DNA of 64,000 nucleotides, taken from Arion vulgaris (lineage: Eukaryota; Mollusca; Gastropoda; Stylommatophora; Arionidae). The stretch spans positions 39,692,789-39,756,788 of the forward strand of contig CM036768.1 of assembly GCA_020796225.1 (NCBI GenBank). The letters run 5' to 3'. Positions 22,170 to 35,700 of the stretch are shown here, piece by piece (within the stretch, counting starts at the first letter, position 1; every line of letters starts with the position of its first letter). The notes beneath the pieces were generated by a model. The model was not told the origin of the DNA and did not search any database. It saw only the letters and a program-made list of their open reading frames with translations. The position numbers and the translations under genes were made by a program.

Positions 22170-22885
22170 TGAACTGACAATACTGGTCAGGTATGTATCA
22201 ATCAACCGACAATACTGGTAGTATGTATCAATAACGACATAGGTCAGGTATGTATCAATCAACCGACAAGTACATGGTCAGTATGTATCAAAACGATACT
22301 GTTAGATATGTACCACGATTGTGGACATGGGTCTCAGACACTGAACGAGTCTGGTAGAATTAGGCATGTTTGGACATGCCAGACAGTGATCAGCTTCGGA
22401 ATAGAGATAGTAAGATACAGTATATCGACACTTCTCATGGGTACTGTGAGCAAATGGACTTTGGGATGGCTGATGCAACGGAAGACAGAGCACGAATCGA
22501 ATGGGAATGCCCAATGTGCCATGACGTTGATCGCGAACATAACATAACAATCAACAATACATAGTTAGGTATGTACCAACCAACCAACAATACATAATTA
22601 GGTATGTACCAACCAACCAACAATACATAGTTAGGTATGTATCAACCAACCAACAATACATAGTAGGTATGTACCAACCAACCAACAATACATAGTTAGG
22701 GTATGTGTATGCCAACCAACCAACAATACATAGTTAGGTATGTACCAACCAACCAACAATACATAGTTAGGTATGTACATAATAGATACCAACCAACAAT
22801 ACATAGTTAGGTATGTATCAACCAACCAACAATACATAGTTAGGTATGTACCAACCAACCAACAATACATAGTTAGGTATGTATC
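22170..22885. repeat. about 33-bp array enclosing a LINE fragment
   Basis: Left part at 22,170-22,320 (unit with ACTGGTCAGGTATGTATCAA). Right part at 22,555-22,885 (unit CAATACATAGTTAGGTATGT plus ACCAACCAAC). Both are variants of the same unit. Positions 22,320-22,555 between them are a LINE C-terminal piece. Confidence 0.88.
22320..22555 (+). pseudogene. LINE C-terminal fragment inside the array
   Basis: Reads TLNESGRIRHVWTCQTV, then QMDFGMADATEDRARIEWE. It matches the family at 63,430-64,000(-) (GVKFGHTRQC, RKWTLGWLLQWRTEYAWE region in another frame). Confidence 0.68.
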
Positions 22886-23339
22886 AAAAGTTTTTGTAAG
22901 AGTGCTAAAGTCTTCTGGGGTAAATGAATAAAAGTTCAAAAAGACCCTACAAAAATTAGAGAAAGAATTGATTCATTCATTCATTGACTTTGCACAATAA
23001 CAACGTATACTCTGATCTCTTTCTTACACAGGAAGATCTCAGCGGCAAAGCCCACAACTCTGTAGCACTTTTTGGGGGTCCCTGATGTCATTTTTTGATA
23101 AAGGTAAAAGTTTTTAAAGTAATTGTTATTTTCATATTTTTAATGAATTTTGCCGAGCAGCAGATTTGCATTCTACTTTTATTGATTTTCAAATGTCAAG
23201 AGTTCTTTCACCTGCTCAACTTGAACATGTGACCAAGGTTTTATCATCCAACTCTGATAGGACTAGAAACTGGATCTCATCTACAATGATATCAAGAATC
23301 TCTGGAAAAATATCCTATTATATATAAATATATATATTT

Positions 23340-23640
23340 ATAGCCTTTTTATTATTTACGGACAGTGAATTGGCAAGTGTTTTACTGTGACAACTTCTGA
23401 GTTTGTGCTTGTCTCTCTCGACTTTCAGCTCATCACTAAGTCTCTTTTCAAAAGATTCTGCACCTTTACGTAATGTTGTTTTTATATCTTGGTCATCAGT
23501 TAGTTTTTTTTCCAATTGCTGGGACCAATAGAAAAGTTCTTCACTGAGGCCTTGCAGACATCCTTATATCTGAGCAGTGGTCTGCCTTGGAGTCTCTTCC
23601 CTTCGAAAGTTCATAGAACAACACTTGTTTGAATGCAGCT
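23340..23640 (-). pseudogene. LINE family L1b C-terminal fragment, inverted copy
   Basis: Minus strand: FEKRLSDELKVERDKHKL and RSCHSKTLANSLSVN. It is homologous to the end of 20,965-22,085 (FEKRLEDELKDMRDKLK). The two copies point toward each other, tail to tail. Confidence 0.82.
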
Positions 23641-23885
23641 ATATTTCTTACATGTCTTAGCTCATCTCTGACTCAGTCTTCTACTGCTGAGCTCAGTCTC
23701 TCTCTGAGCTAGCTCTGCTGGCAGCTTCTCAGCTCGTCTTATACTGCTGAGCTTAGTCTTCTACTGCTGAGCTTAGCTTCTACTGCTGAGCTTAGTTCCT
23801 CTAGCTAGTTTTGCTGAGCTTAGTCTCTGTGGCTTTGTCTTCTACTGCTAGCAGCTTGCTAGCCTTCTACTGCTGAGCATTCCCA
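23640..23885. repeat. degraded tandem repeat (about 20 bp)
   Basis: Core CTTCTACTGCTGAGCTTAGT, with heavy indel noise and rearranged words. It looks like poorly resolved sequence. Confidence 0.75.
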
Positions 23886-24126
23886 TTTAACAATATAAAA
23901 ATAGCAGCTTGTGAAAAGTGTCGGCAGTCACCATATCTCAGTACCACGTCTGCTGTACTAGTGTACCAGAGGCTGGTGTTTGCTTGATAGTAAACAGTAA
24001 GAGATCGACAAAAAGAACAGTTTGGCAGTAGGTACCACAGTAGCTATACACAAGAAGTCTTGGAGATCCATTGCAGCCGACCTTCAATTGTGGAATAAGC
24101 ATCCAATCAATCAATGAACCATCTGT

Positions 24127-27100
24127 ATGTCAGTAATACCCAATACATTATTTCTGTTCCAGTACTTCACATTCAACCAAGTAATACCCAATACTTCACT
24201 CTGTCCAGTATTTCACATTTATACCAATAACCCAATACATTACTCTTTCCAGTACTTCACATCTGTCAGTACTTCCATATACCTAACAGTACTTCACTAT
24301 CTTCAATACTCATCATTCACATCATAATACCCAGTACTTCACATCTGTCGAGCTACATCTATATCAATACACCCAGTATCCATGCAGTTATCTCTCAACC
24401 ATAATCCAGTACTTCACATCTGCAACTCACAGATCTCCAAACTTCACAGATCTGTCAGTACTTCACATCTCATATACACCTTTCTCAGTGAATAGCCTCA
24501 GTCATCATGACACCTTTAATCTTCAGTTCGAGATGTTACTCTGTGACTCAACCAGTTTAATCTCTTTATCAATGACGTGATGTTCTCTGTCTCCAGTCCT
24601 ATCTTCCCATCATCTCATACCAATTGTTATACTCTCATATCTACTGTAACATTCTGCCTGTATGTCCATCACTGCCTCACCTCCAAAAGAAGGAAAATAC
24701 TGTAAAGTCTTCAGTTCCATGTACTTCACTATTTCATACAGTGCATATGAAAAATATATCTCGTATAGTTACTGGTATAGCATTCAACTCAAGTACACTT
24801 CTTAACAATTCATCTCTTTCCAACTTCCATTCAACCAAGTAATACCCAACACTTCACATCTGTTCCAGTACTTCACATTCAACCAAGTAATACCCAACAC
24901 TTCACATCTGTCAGTACTTCACATTCAACCAAGTAATACCCAACACTTCACATCTGTCAGTACTTCACATTCAACCAAGTAATACCCAACACTTCACATC
25001 TGTCAGTACTTCACATTCAACCAAGTAATACCCAACACTTCACATCTGTCAGTACTTCACATTCAACCAAGTAATACCCAACACTTCACATCTGTCAGTA
25101 CTTCACATTCAACCAAGTAATACCCAATACATTATCTCTGTTCCAGTACTTCACATTCAACCAAGTAATACCCAACACTTCACATCTGTCAGTACTTCAC
25201 ATTCAACCAAGTAATACCTAACACTTCACATCTGTCATACTTCACATTCAACCAGCTAATACCTAACACTTCACATCTGTCAGTACTTCACATTCAACCA
25301 AGTAATACCCAATACATTATCTCTGTTCCAGTACTTCACATTCAACCAAGTAATACCCAACACATTATCTCTGTTCCAGTACTTTACATTCAACCAAGTA
25401 ATACCCAATACATTATCTCTGTTCCAGTACTTCACATTCAACCAAGTAATACCCAACACTTCACATCTGTCAGTACTTCACATTCAACCAAGTAATACCC
25501 AACACTTCACATCTGTCAGTACTTCACATTCAACCAAGTAATACCCAATACATTATCTCTGTTCCAGTACTTCACATTCAACCAAGTAATACCAATACAT
25601 TATCTCTGTTCCAGTACTTCACATTCAACCAAGTAATACCCAATACATTATCTCTGTTCCAGTACTTCACATTCAACCAAGTAATACCCAATACTTCACA
25701 TCTGTCAGTACTTCACATTCAACCAAGTAATACCCAACACTTCACATCTGTCAGTACTTCACATTCAACCAAGTAATACCCAACACTTCACATCTGTCAG
25801 TACTTCACATTCAACCAAGTAATACCCAATACATTATCTCTGTTCCAGTACTTCACATTCAACCAAGTAATACCCAATACATTATCTCTGTTCCAGTACT
25901 TCACATTCAACCAAGTAATACCCAATACATTATCTCTGTTCCAGTACTTCACATTCAACCAAGTAATACCCAATACTTCACATCTGTCAGTACTTCACAT
26001 TCAACCAAGTAATACCCAACACTTCACATCTGTCAGTACTTCACATTCAACCAAGTAATACCCAACACTTTACATCTGTCAGTACTTCACATTCAACCAA
26101 GTAATACCCAACACTTCACATCTGTCAGTACTTCACATTCAACCAAGTAATACCCAATACATTATCTCTGTTCCAGTACTTCACATTCAACCAAGTAATA
26201 CCCAACACATTATCTCTGTTCCAGTACTTTACATTCAACCAAGTAATACCCAATACATTATCTCTGTTCCAGTACTTCACATTCAACCAAGTAATACCCA
26301 ACACTTCACATCTGTCAGTACTTCACATTCAACCAAGTAATACCCAACACTTCACATCTGTCAGTACTTCACATTCAACCAAGTAATACCCAATACATTA
26401 TCTCTGTTCCAGTACTTCACATTCAACCAAGTAATACCAATACATTATCTCTGTTCCAGTACTTCACATTCAACCAAGTAATACCCAACACTTCACATCT
26501 GTCAGTACTTCACATTCAACCAAGTAATACCCAACACTTCACATCTGTCAGTACTTCACATTCAACCAAGTAATACCCAATACATTATCTCTGTTCCAGT
26601 ACTTCACATTCAACCAAGTAATACCCAACACTTCACATCTGTCAGTACTTCACATTCAACCAAGTAATACCCAACACTTCACATCTGTCAGTACTACATT
26701 CAACCAAGTAATACCAATACATTATCTCTGTTCCAGTACTTCACATTCAACCAAGTAATACCCAACACTTCACATCTGTCAGTACTTCACATTCAACCAA
26801 GTAATACCCAACACTTCACATCTGTCAGTACTTCACATTCAACCAAGTAATACCCAACACATTATCTCTGTTCCAGTACTTCACATTTATACCAAGTAAT
26901 ACCCAATACATTATCTCTGTTCCAGTACTTCACATTCAACCAAGTAATACCCAATACATTATCTTTGTTCCAGTACTTCACATTCAACCAAGTAATACCC
27001 AACACTTCACATCTGTCAGTACTTCACATTCAACCAAGTAATACCCAACACTTCACATCTGTCAGTACTTCACATTCAACCAAGTAATACCCAACACTTC

Positions 27101-28200
27101 ACATCTGTCAGTACTTCACATTCAACCAAGTAATACCCAATACATTATCTCTGTTCCAGTACTTCACATTCAACCAAGTAATACCCAACACATTATCTCT
27201 GTTCCAGTACTTCACATTCAACCAAGTAATACCCAATACATTATCTCTGTTCCAGTACTTCACATTCAACCAAGTAATACCCAACACTTCACATCTGTCA
27301 GTACTTCACATTCAACCAAGTAATACCCAACACTTCACATCTGTCAGTACTTCACATTCAACCAAGTAATACCCAACACATTATCTCTGTTCCAGTACTT
27401 CACATTTATACCAAGTAATACCCAATACATTATCTCTGTTCCAGTACTTCACATTCAACCAAGTAATACCCAATACATTATCTTTGTTCCAGTACTTCAC
27501 ATTCAACCAAGTAATACCCAACACTTCACATCTGTCAGTACTTCACATTCAACCAAGTAATACCCAACACTTCACATCTGTCAGTACTTCACATTCAACC
27601 AAGTAATACCCAACACTTCACATCTGTCAGTACTTCACATTCAACAAGTAATACCAATACATTATCTCTGTTCCAGTACTTCACATTCAACCAAGTAATA
27701 CCAATACATTATCTCTGTTCCAGTACTTCACATTCAACCAAGTAATACCAATACATTATCTCTGTTCCAGTACTTCACATTCAACCAAGTAATACCCAAC
27801 ACTTCACATCTGTCAGTACTTCACATTCAACCAAGTAATACCCAACACTTCACATCTGTCAGTACTTCACATTCAACCAAGTAATACCCAATACATTATC
27901 TCTGTTCCAGTACTTCACATTCAACCAAGTAATACCAATACATTATCTCTGTTCCAGTACTTCACATTCAACCAAGTAATACCCAATACATTATCTCTGT
28001 TCCAGTACTTCACATTCAACCAAGTAATACCCAACACTTTACATCTGTCAGTACTTCACATTCAACCAAGTAATACCCAACACTTCACATCTGTCAGTAC
28101 TTCACATTCAACCAAGTAATACCCAATACATTATCTCTGTTCCAGTACTTCACATTCAACCAAGTAATACCCAACACTTCACATCTGTCAGTATTTCACA
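24127..28200. repeat. 46/48-bp minisatellite, about 80 copies, two unit types
   Basis: Units share TTCACATTCAACCAAGTAAT. They then carry either ACCCAACACTTCACATCTGT (46 bp) or ACCCAATACATTATCTCTGT plus TC (48 bp), in a non-random order. Clean units begin about 24,840. Positions 24,127-24,475 are a noisy version. The gene's last exon follows at 28,822. Confidence 0.96.
24475..24780 (-). pseudogene. garbled copy of the end of the last SECISBP2-like exon
   Basis: Matches 28,785-29,160 by eye with many small deletions: GTGAATAGCCTCAGTCAT, CACCTTTAATCTTCAGTT, GAGATGTTACTCTGTGACT, TGTCCATCACTGCCTC. It sits beyond the 4-kb array on the side away from the gene. It is either a decayed duplication or an unpolished assembly artefact. 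Confidence 0.85.
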
Positions 28201-28790
28201 TTTATACCAATAACGCCCAGTACTTCACATCTATATCAATAACACCCAGTACTTCACATTTGTCGGTGCTTCACATCTATATCAATAACACCCAGTACTT
28301 CACATCTGTCAGTATTTCACATCTATACCAATAACGCCCAGTACTTCACATCTGTCGGTACTTCACATCTATATCAATAACACCCGGTACTTCACATCTG
28401 TCGGTGCTTCACATCTATATCAATAACACCCAGTACTTCACATCTATCGGTACTTCACATCTATATCAATAACACCCAGTACTTCACATCTGTCGGTGCT
28501 TCACATCTATATCAATAACACCCAGTACTTCACATCTGTCGGTACTTCACATCTATATCAATAACGACCAGTACTTCACATCTATATCAATAACACCCAG
28601 TACTTCACATCTGTCGGTACTTCACATCTATATCAATAACGCCCAGTACTTCACATCTATATCAATAACACCCAGTACTTCGCATCTGCCAGTACTTCAC
28701 ATCTCAATCAATAATACCCAGTACTTTACATCTGCCAGTACTTCACAGATCTGCCAGTACTTCACATCTCAATCAATAACACCTTGTCTC
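28190..28790. repeat. derived sub-array next to the last exon
   Basis: Units of the type ATATCAATAACACCCAGTAC plus TTCACATCT, with or without GTCGGTGC. They are related to the neighbouring 46/48-bp units. The array reaches to within about 35 bp of the gene's stop codon, so any 3' UTR would run into it. Confidence 0.92.
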
Positions 28791-28821
28791 AGTGAATAGC
28801 CTCAGTCATGAGTGAACACCT

Positions 28822-29718
28822 TTAATCTTCAGTTGAGATGTTACTCTGTGACTCCAACCAGTTTTTAATTCTCTCTTTATCAATGACTCGGTGATGTCTC
28901 TCTGATGCTCCATTGTCCTCCTCATCTTCCCCATCATCTACATTATCAATATTGTTATCTACATCATCATCATCTTTATCCTCGTAACTTGATTTCTGCC
29001 CCGTGTGATGTCCATCACTGCCTCCACCTCCTAAAGAGGAAGGAGAAAGCTGCTGTGAATGTCTTCCAAAGGTCACACTTTGACTTCTGCTATTTGGGTC
29101 ATGTGACTGTGTTGCATGATGGGAGAAAATGTCATCTCCAAGGTTATAGTTTTGACTGTGTATAGAGTCTATGTGGGAAACTCGAGCCCACTTCTGGTAT
29201 CTGGAACTTTCAGAGTCCTCACAAACATCTCCATGATCTTCTTTCCCTGAATCATCATCATCATCATCATCGTCACATCTATCTTTCTCATCATTAAATT
29301 CTTCACTATCATCATCCAAATTCTGAAGACTACTTTTGTGTTTCATTACATAAGGTTCACCCTTCAGGATAAAATTATCTTCATTGGTTAAAGTAAGTTC
29401 ACTGACATTCCTGCTCAGTTTTCCAATTGTACTACGTCAGTCCGCATCATCACTGATACTATCAACATTTACATCACAATTATTCTCTTTAGCTGCATCG
29501 TCTGTACTTGATCCTGTAACATCATTAACAATGTCTCCAAATCTCACAGAGTTCATTTGTCGACCTCGTCTCTTCCTGCGGATCTCACAAAAGTCCTCGG
29601 TGTCTGCTTCATTGCCGTCATCTATATCAGCGATAAGCTTCCCCCTTACTTTGGAAGCAGGTCCTGCTCCAGATGGGTGAACTACATTGCCAGCTGCATC
29701 ACGAACTATTTCATAACC
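28822..29718 (-). CDS. SECISBP2L: SECISBP2-like last exon, with in-frame TGA
   Basis: Acceptor CTCCAAACAG, entering in phase 0; 897 nt to the terminal TAA. The first 93 codons (GYEIVRDAAGNVVHPSGAG..., a basic RRKRRGRQMNSVRFGDIV segment, ...NVDSISDDAD) are followed by TGA at 29,437-29,439. The same frame then runs on for about 204 codons: RSTIGKLSRNVSELTL, Asp/Glu-rich runs (eight aspartates), a Gly/His-rich stretch, and KERIKNWLESQSNISTED. The last block resembles 'SRIESWVSETQRTMETL' of vertebrate SECISBP2L, so the part after the TGA looks like real coding sequence. No polyadenylation signal or SECIS-like hairpin is evident just downstream. Confidence 0.87.
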
Positions 29719-32700
29719 CTGTTTGGAGGATATAAAACAGTTTCAAATTACTTCATGAACAATTTAATACAAATACAATTAATACAATAGTATTATTGAT
29801 ATAAGGTAAGACTACAGTAAAACTATGTAGCAATGGTGAAACATGTAACAACAAAGAACTGTAGTTATACAAAATACAAATACAATTAATACAATATGAA
29901 ATTGTGATCCAAGATGCATTAAATGAGATTACATAAGACACGGTGAACAAATTTGAGCTGAGCAAGACCCTACTTAATCTCCATGTGGTGGTCCAGTTAC
30001 AAGCTGCATCACACAGTCTGGTTAAACGAGTAGGAATTGAAGAGAGAAGGTCCTAAACTGATTCCCAAAAATGGTGTACTGAACATGAATGTGTTGGGTA
30101 GAAAGATGCAGGCATCCCAGTTAAACTGCCTATCCCAGTTAAACTGTTTATCCCAGTTAAACTGACTAAAAGAGACTTAATGGCAAATGACTGAGTTCAT
30201 TCCAATTGAGTTTTGTCATATGTCTTGATGACTCTCCATAGAAATAGCAAGCTACCTAGACAGTAAGAACAACCAATATGAAACTCAATGGATGACACTT
30301 GTCTCATAACTCTTTGCGTACACTGACACTGAAAGACACACTCGGAATATAGAAAATAAAAAAGCATAGATAGAAGGAAGAAAGGAAGGAAGAAAGAAAG
30401 AAATGTCTAAGTTAAGAAAAAACTAACCAGATTTCTTGACCTGAGAAAACTAAATGCCCAGATAGTGACCAAATATAATGACCAATTATATGACCAAATA
30501 TAGTGATCAAATATAGTGACCAACTATGATGAACAATTATAATGACCAGATATAGTGGCCGAATATAGTGACCAAAAATAATGGCCAAATATAGTGGCCC
30601 AAAATAATGGCCAAAATAGTGACCAAGTATAATGACCAATTACAATGACCAAATATAATGATCAAATATAATGATCAACTATAATGATCAACTATAATGA
30701 TCAAATATAATGATCAAATATAATGATCAAATATAATGATCAAATATAATGACCAAATATAATGATCAAATATAATGATCAAATATAATGAACAATTATA
30801 ATGATCAAATATAATGACCAAATATAATGATCAAATATAATGATCAAATATAATGATCAAATATAATGATCAAATATAATGATCAAATATAATGATCAAT
30901 TATAATGACCAAATATAATGAACAAATATAATGAACAAATATAATGACCAAATATAATGATCAAATATAATGAACAAATATAATGACCATATATAATGAT
31001 CAAATATAATGAACAAATATAATGACCAAATATAATGACCAAATATAATGACCAAATATAATAATCAAATATAATGAACAAATATAATGAACAAATATAA
31101 AGAACACATATAATGACCATATATAATGATCAAATATAATGAACAAATATAATGATCAAATATAATGATCAAATATAATGACCAAATATAATGATCAAAT
31201 ATAATGATCAAATATAATGAATAAATATAATGATCAAATATAATGACTCATATATAATGACATATATAATGAACAAATATAATGACTAAATATAATGACC
31301 AAATATAATAATCAAATATAATGAACAAATATAATGAACAAATATAATGAACAAATATAATGAACAAATATAATGACTAAATATAATGAACAAATATAAT
31401 AATCAAATATAATGAACAAATATAATGGACCAAATATAATGATCAAATATAATGATCAAATATAATGATCAAATATAATGACCAAATATAATGATCAAAT
31501 ATAATAATCAAATATAATGAACAAATATAATAATCAAATATAATGATCAAATATAATGATCAAATATAATGAACAAATATAATGACTAAATATAATGACC
31601 AAATATAATGATCAAATATAATGATCAAATATAATGATCAAATATAATGACCAAATATAATGATCAAATATAATGATCAAATATAATGAACAAATATAAT
31701 TGACCAAATATAATGATCAAATATAATGATCAAATATAATGAACAAATATAATGACTAAATATAATGAACAAATATAATAATCAAATATAATTGACCAAA
31801 TATAATGATCAAATATAATGAACAAATATAATTGACCAAATATAACGATCAAATATAATGATCAAATATAATGAACAAATATAATGAACAAATATAATAA
31901 TCAAATATAATGAACAAATATAATGATCAAATATAATGATCAAATATAATGACCAAATATAATGATCAAATATAATGATCAAATATAATGATCAAATATA
32001 ATGATCAAATATAATGATCAATTATAATGATCAAATATAATGATCAAATATAATGATCAAATATAATAATCAAATATAATGAACAAATATAATTGACCAA
32101 ATATAATGATCAAATATAATGAACAAATATAATTGACCAAATATAATGATAAAATATAATGAACAAATATAATTGACCAAATATAATGATCAAATATAAT
32201 GAACAAATATAATTGACCAAATATAATGATCAAATATAATGATCAAATATAATGAACAAATATAATGACTAAATATAATGAACAAATATAATAATCAAAT
32301 ATAATGAACAAATATAATGATCAAATATAATGATCAAATATAATGACCAAATATAATGATCAAATATAATGATCAAATATAATGACCAAATATAATGATC
32401 AAATATAATGATCAATTATAATGATCAAATATAATGATCAAATATAATGATCAAATATAATGATCAAATATAATGATCAAATATACTCTCAATGAAAAAT
32501 TCCAGCAGAACTTACTTTACTGTCCACTTCAGGTTCAGCATGCGGGAAATTTTCTGAGATTGGCTCTGAAAGAATAGAGCTTGTGAAAGAGATGGCACTG
32601 CATCCTGAGGGAGTCCTTGAATGTCCCATGTGAGCTGCAAACAGTCCAGGCACGCCACCAATACTAGAAGTTTGAGATGCCATTGTAGGATACTCTGCCA

Positions 32701-35700
32701 CTTCTTTCTCTACTTCCAGAACCATCTCATTGTAAGCAGTTCTTGCTGCTGCAGTCAGAGAGATGAGACTACGGTACTTGCTCTGTCAACAGATATGTTT
32801 TAATTACAGTCACATTCAAGAACATAACGAAGGAGTAGGAGAGAGAATTGATTACAGATCGAGAGTCTTTCAGGTGAGCTGTGAAAAGTGTGTCTAGCTG
32901 AATGTACTAGATCGTTGCTCTATTTCAAGACCTGGGTTCAATCCCAAGGAGTTTTTTTCTGTCGGGGCATAAAGAAATAACCTAACCTAATCAGTTTCTC
33001 TGCGACTGCACTTGTCATGTGACCATTCAATTCTTCATGCTCATGTCCCTCAAGCGTCCTAAAAGTCTGTATTACAGACAGTAACAACAGTTTGTGTTTT
33101 TGTGCGAATAGAGCGATGTTTCTGCAAATGATTTGCAGGTGATAGTTTTGTTTAATAATAAAATAGAGCATCAAATAATCTTGGTTGATCTACAAGAAAC
33201 CGCCACCTACTTCCATTTATGGGTGCACCTGGTAACATCTATGATGTCTGCCATGTTGTGTACAAAAGAGTTGCAGAATATTGAACTTTTCCAATGATCA
33301 TTATGTATTTGTATCTTAACCACAAGATGTTAAACACAGTTAAACACAAGATGTTCATCATCATCAGGTGTCGTCTCCACATCGAAGGTTGGCTGCAATG
33401 AATCTCCAGCATCCTCTGTCTTTCGCCTGGTGTTGCACACTGCCAGACTGTATCTTATCCATTTCTTAACCCAACGGGACTGCAGAGCCGATATATCGGT
33501 TCAGAGTAATGTTCATGATGTCGCAGAACCGATATATCGGCTTTTGGATGTCTGTTCACGGAAACAAATGTATCTTCAGAACCCCTTTACTGAAGTTAAA
33601 AAATCTTCAGAAATGGAAAGTACATATATGTAGGTACATTACTATCTCCATTCAACAAAGATTTGAAAGAGGGAAAGCAGTGTATTATTGTGTTCAAGTC
33701 AAGATATTTTGTTTTATATGTTAATGATTCCGATGATGTATACAGTGTAATCTTGAGTACTGTTAGATCAAATTATAACTTGTGATAGTAATGAAGAAGA
33801 TTTAATTGATGATAATAATGACATTTGATTATTTATGAAATGCAGTATCGATAGTTGTAAGTCTAATGTAATAATTGCATCTAAAGAATGGACGTTCACA
33901 TTCCATTTATTGATGTGTCGCACTAAAAGTGAATATTATAAAAACAACTGCACCTAGTCAGATGAAACTTATAGAATATGTTCATACATGGATTATCTTC
34001 ATTTAAATACTACTTCCTTTAAACATCTATGAATATTAAGATGTAATACAAACCTGAGAGTAAAAATATTTTTATGATTTTTCGTTTTTTCAAAATAGTC
34101 ATGCTACAATAATCTAATTCTCTCAAACGTATATCACCTGATGTAAATTATTATTATATTAATGTATTCCACATCCATTTAACAACAATTTAATATGTAA
34201 TATGTCATACTTTAGAGAAACAGTACACGAGTTATAAAGGATTAAACTAATTGACATTGAATGTTAAATTTGAATCGCAAAATAAATGCGTCCAGAGGTC
34301 AAAATAATACAGGCGAAAGGGTTAAAGTTTCCTCCCACTTATCTCTCGGTCTTCCTCTTGCTCTTCCCCTCAACTTTCCCCTCTAGTAAATGTTTTATCA
34401 TGGTGTCATGTCTTTTTATGTGCCCAAAATACTTTACTTGTCTGAATTTTATTTCCTTAATAATTGTTTCTTCATGCCTATTTTCCTAAAACTTGTTTAT
34501 TTGTCTGTTTTTCTGTCCATGAAACTCTGCCTATTCTTCTATATATCCACATCTCAAATGCATCAATTCTGTCTTCTAACTGCTTGTTCATTGTCCATGT
34601 TTCGAGCCATACATTAATATAGGATATATATAGCATTTGATCATTCTAATTTTTAGCCTGTTTGTGATTTGTTTGGATGTCAGTAACTTTCTCATACTAA
34701 TGAAATTATCCTTGGCCATTCCTATTCTTTTTTAATTTCTGTTATACATCTACCATCATCTGATATCATCTGACCAAGATATAAGAAGCTGTTAAACATA
34801 GTTAAACACAAGATGTTAAACACAATTAAACACAAGAACATACATCCAGAGAATCGGACTCATTTTGTAGACATTGAACAACAGCGAATGAGAAGAAGAT
34901 CTTAGTGTACATTTGAAACAAACTCTAGCAATTACAGTTAGAAAGATAAGTTTAGTTATCAGATTATCATCACACCAAACCAGTTGGTCCATTAAATGAT
35001 GCAATCACCTCCTTGGTATGTCTCTCAACATATGGCAACTAACGACACCAGTTATATATTAGTTTACTTTACTATTCTTCTTTGGCTTCCAGTATAATGC
35101 TCTTGTCTAGCTACACCCCATTCCACTTGGTATTCTTGCAATCTGGTTACAGCTGTAGATTCACCACTTTTACTTGAATCATTTACCCGTCCTCTCTTAG
35201 GGAATTTAGAATATCAGATTGACCTATTGCTTGCTTGTTTTTTTTTACAGCAGCCTTACCCGCAAGTCTATCAACAGGTTTATTTCCCCTTACTCCTGCA
35301 TACCCTGGCACAAAAATAAAATTGATTTTTGTCAGCCTAGATATCTTCAATGACTCCAACCATTGCTCCCGAGCCTGGTGGGTTGTAAGGATCTTCTCTC
35401 CAATGTCCCTCAGTGATGTGTTGGGTGGAGATGTAAGAATGTTCTGTACACTTGTCTTATGAGCTTTGTAAGTTGGTATTCATTTCTCTACTGTATTTAT
35501 TATATTTTTACACTGTGGTTCTCTAGAGGTAGATGATATTGTGATTCTCTGAGGTAGATGATAGTCTGTGGTTCTCTGAGGTAGATGATATTATGGTGTT
35601 CTTGTCAGGTAAACAAATAATTGAATCTGTTGTTGTTGATAAATTGAAAGACTGAAATATTAGTGATTTTAGACTAATTTTCTTGTCCTCTGTATGAAAG

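Noticed and set aside
28200..28821. SECIS element downstream of the last exon
   Set aside because: I looked for an ATGA...AA...GA core on the minus strand. ATGACTGAGG near 28,808 has no AA apical loop or matching stem. A dedicated search was not possible here.
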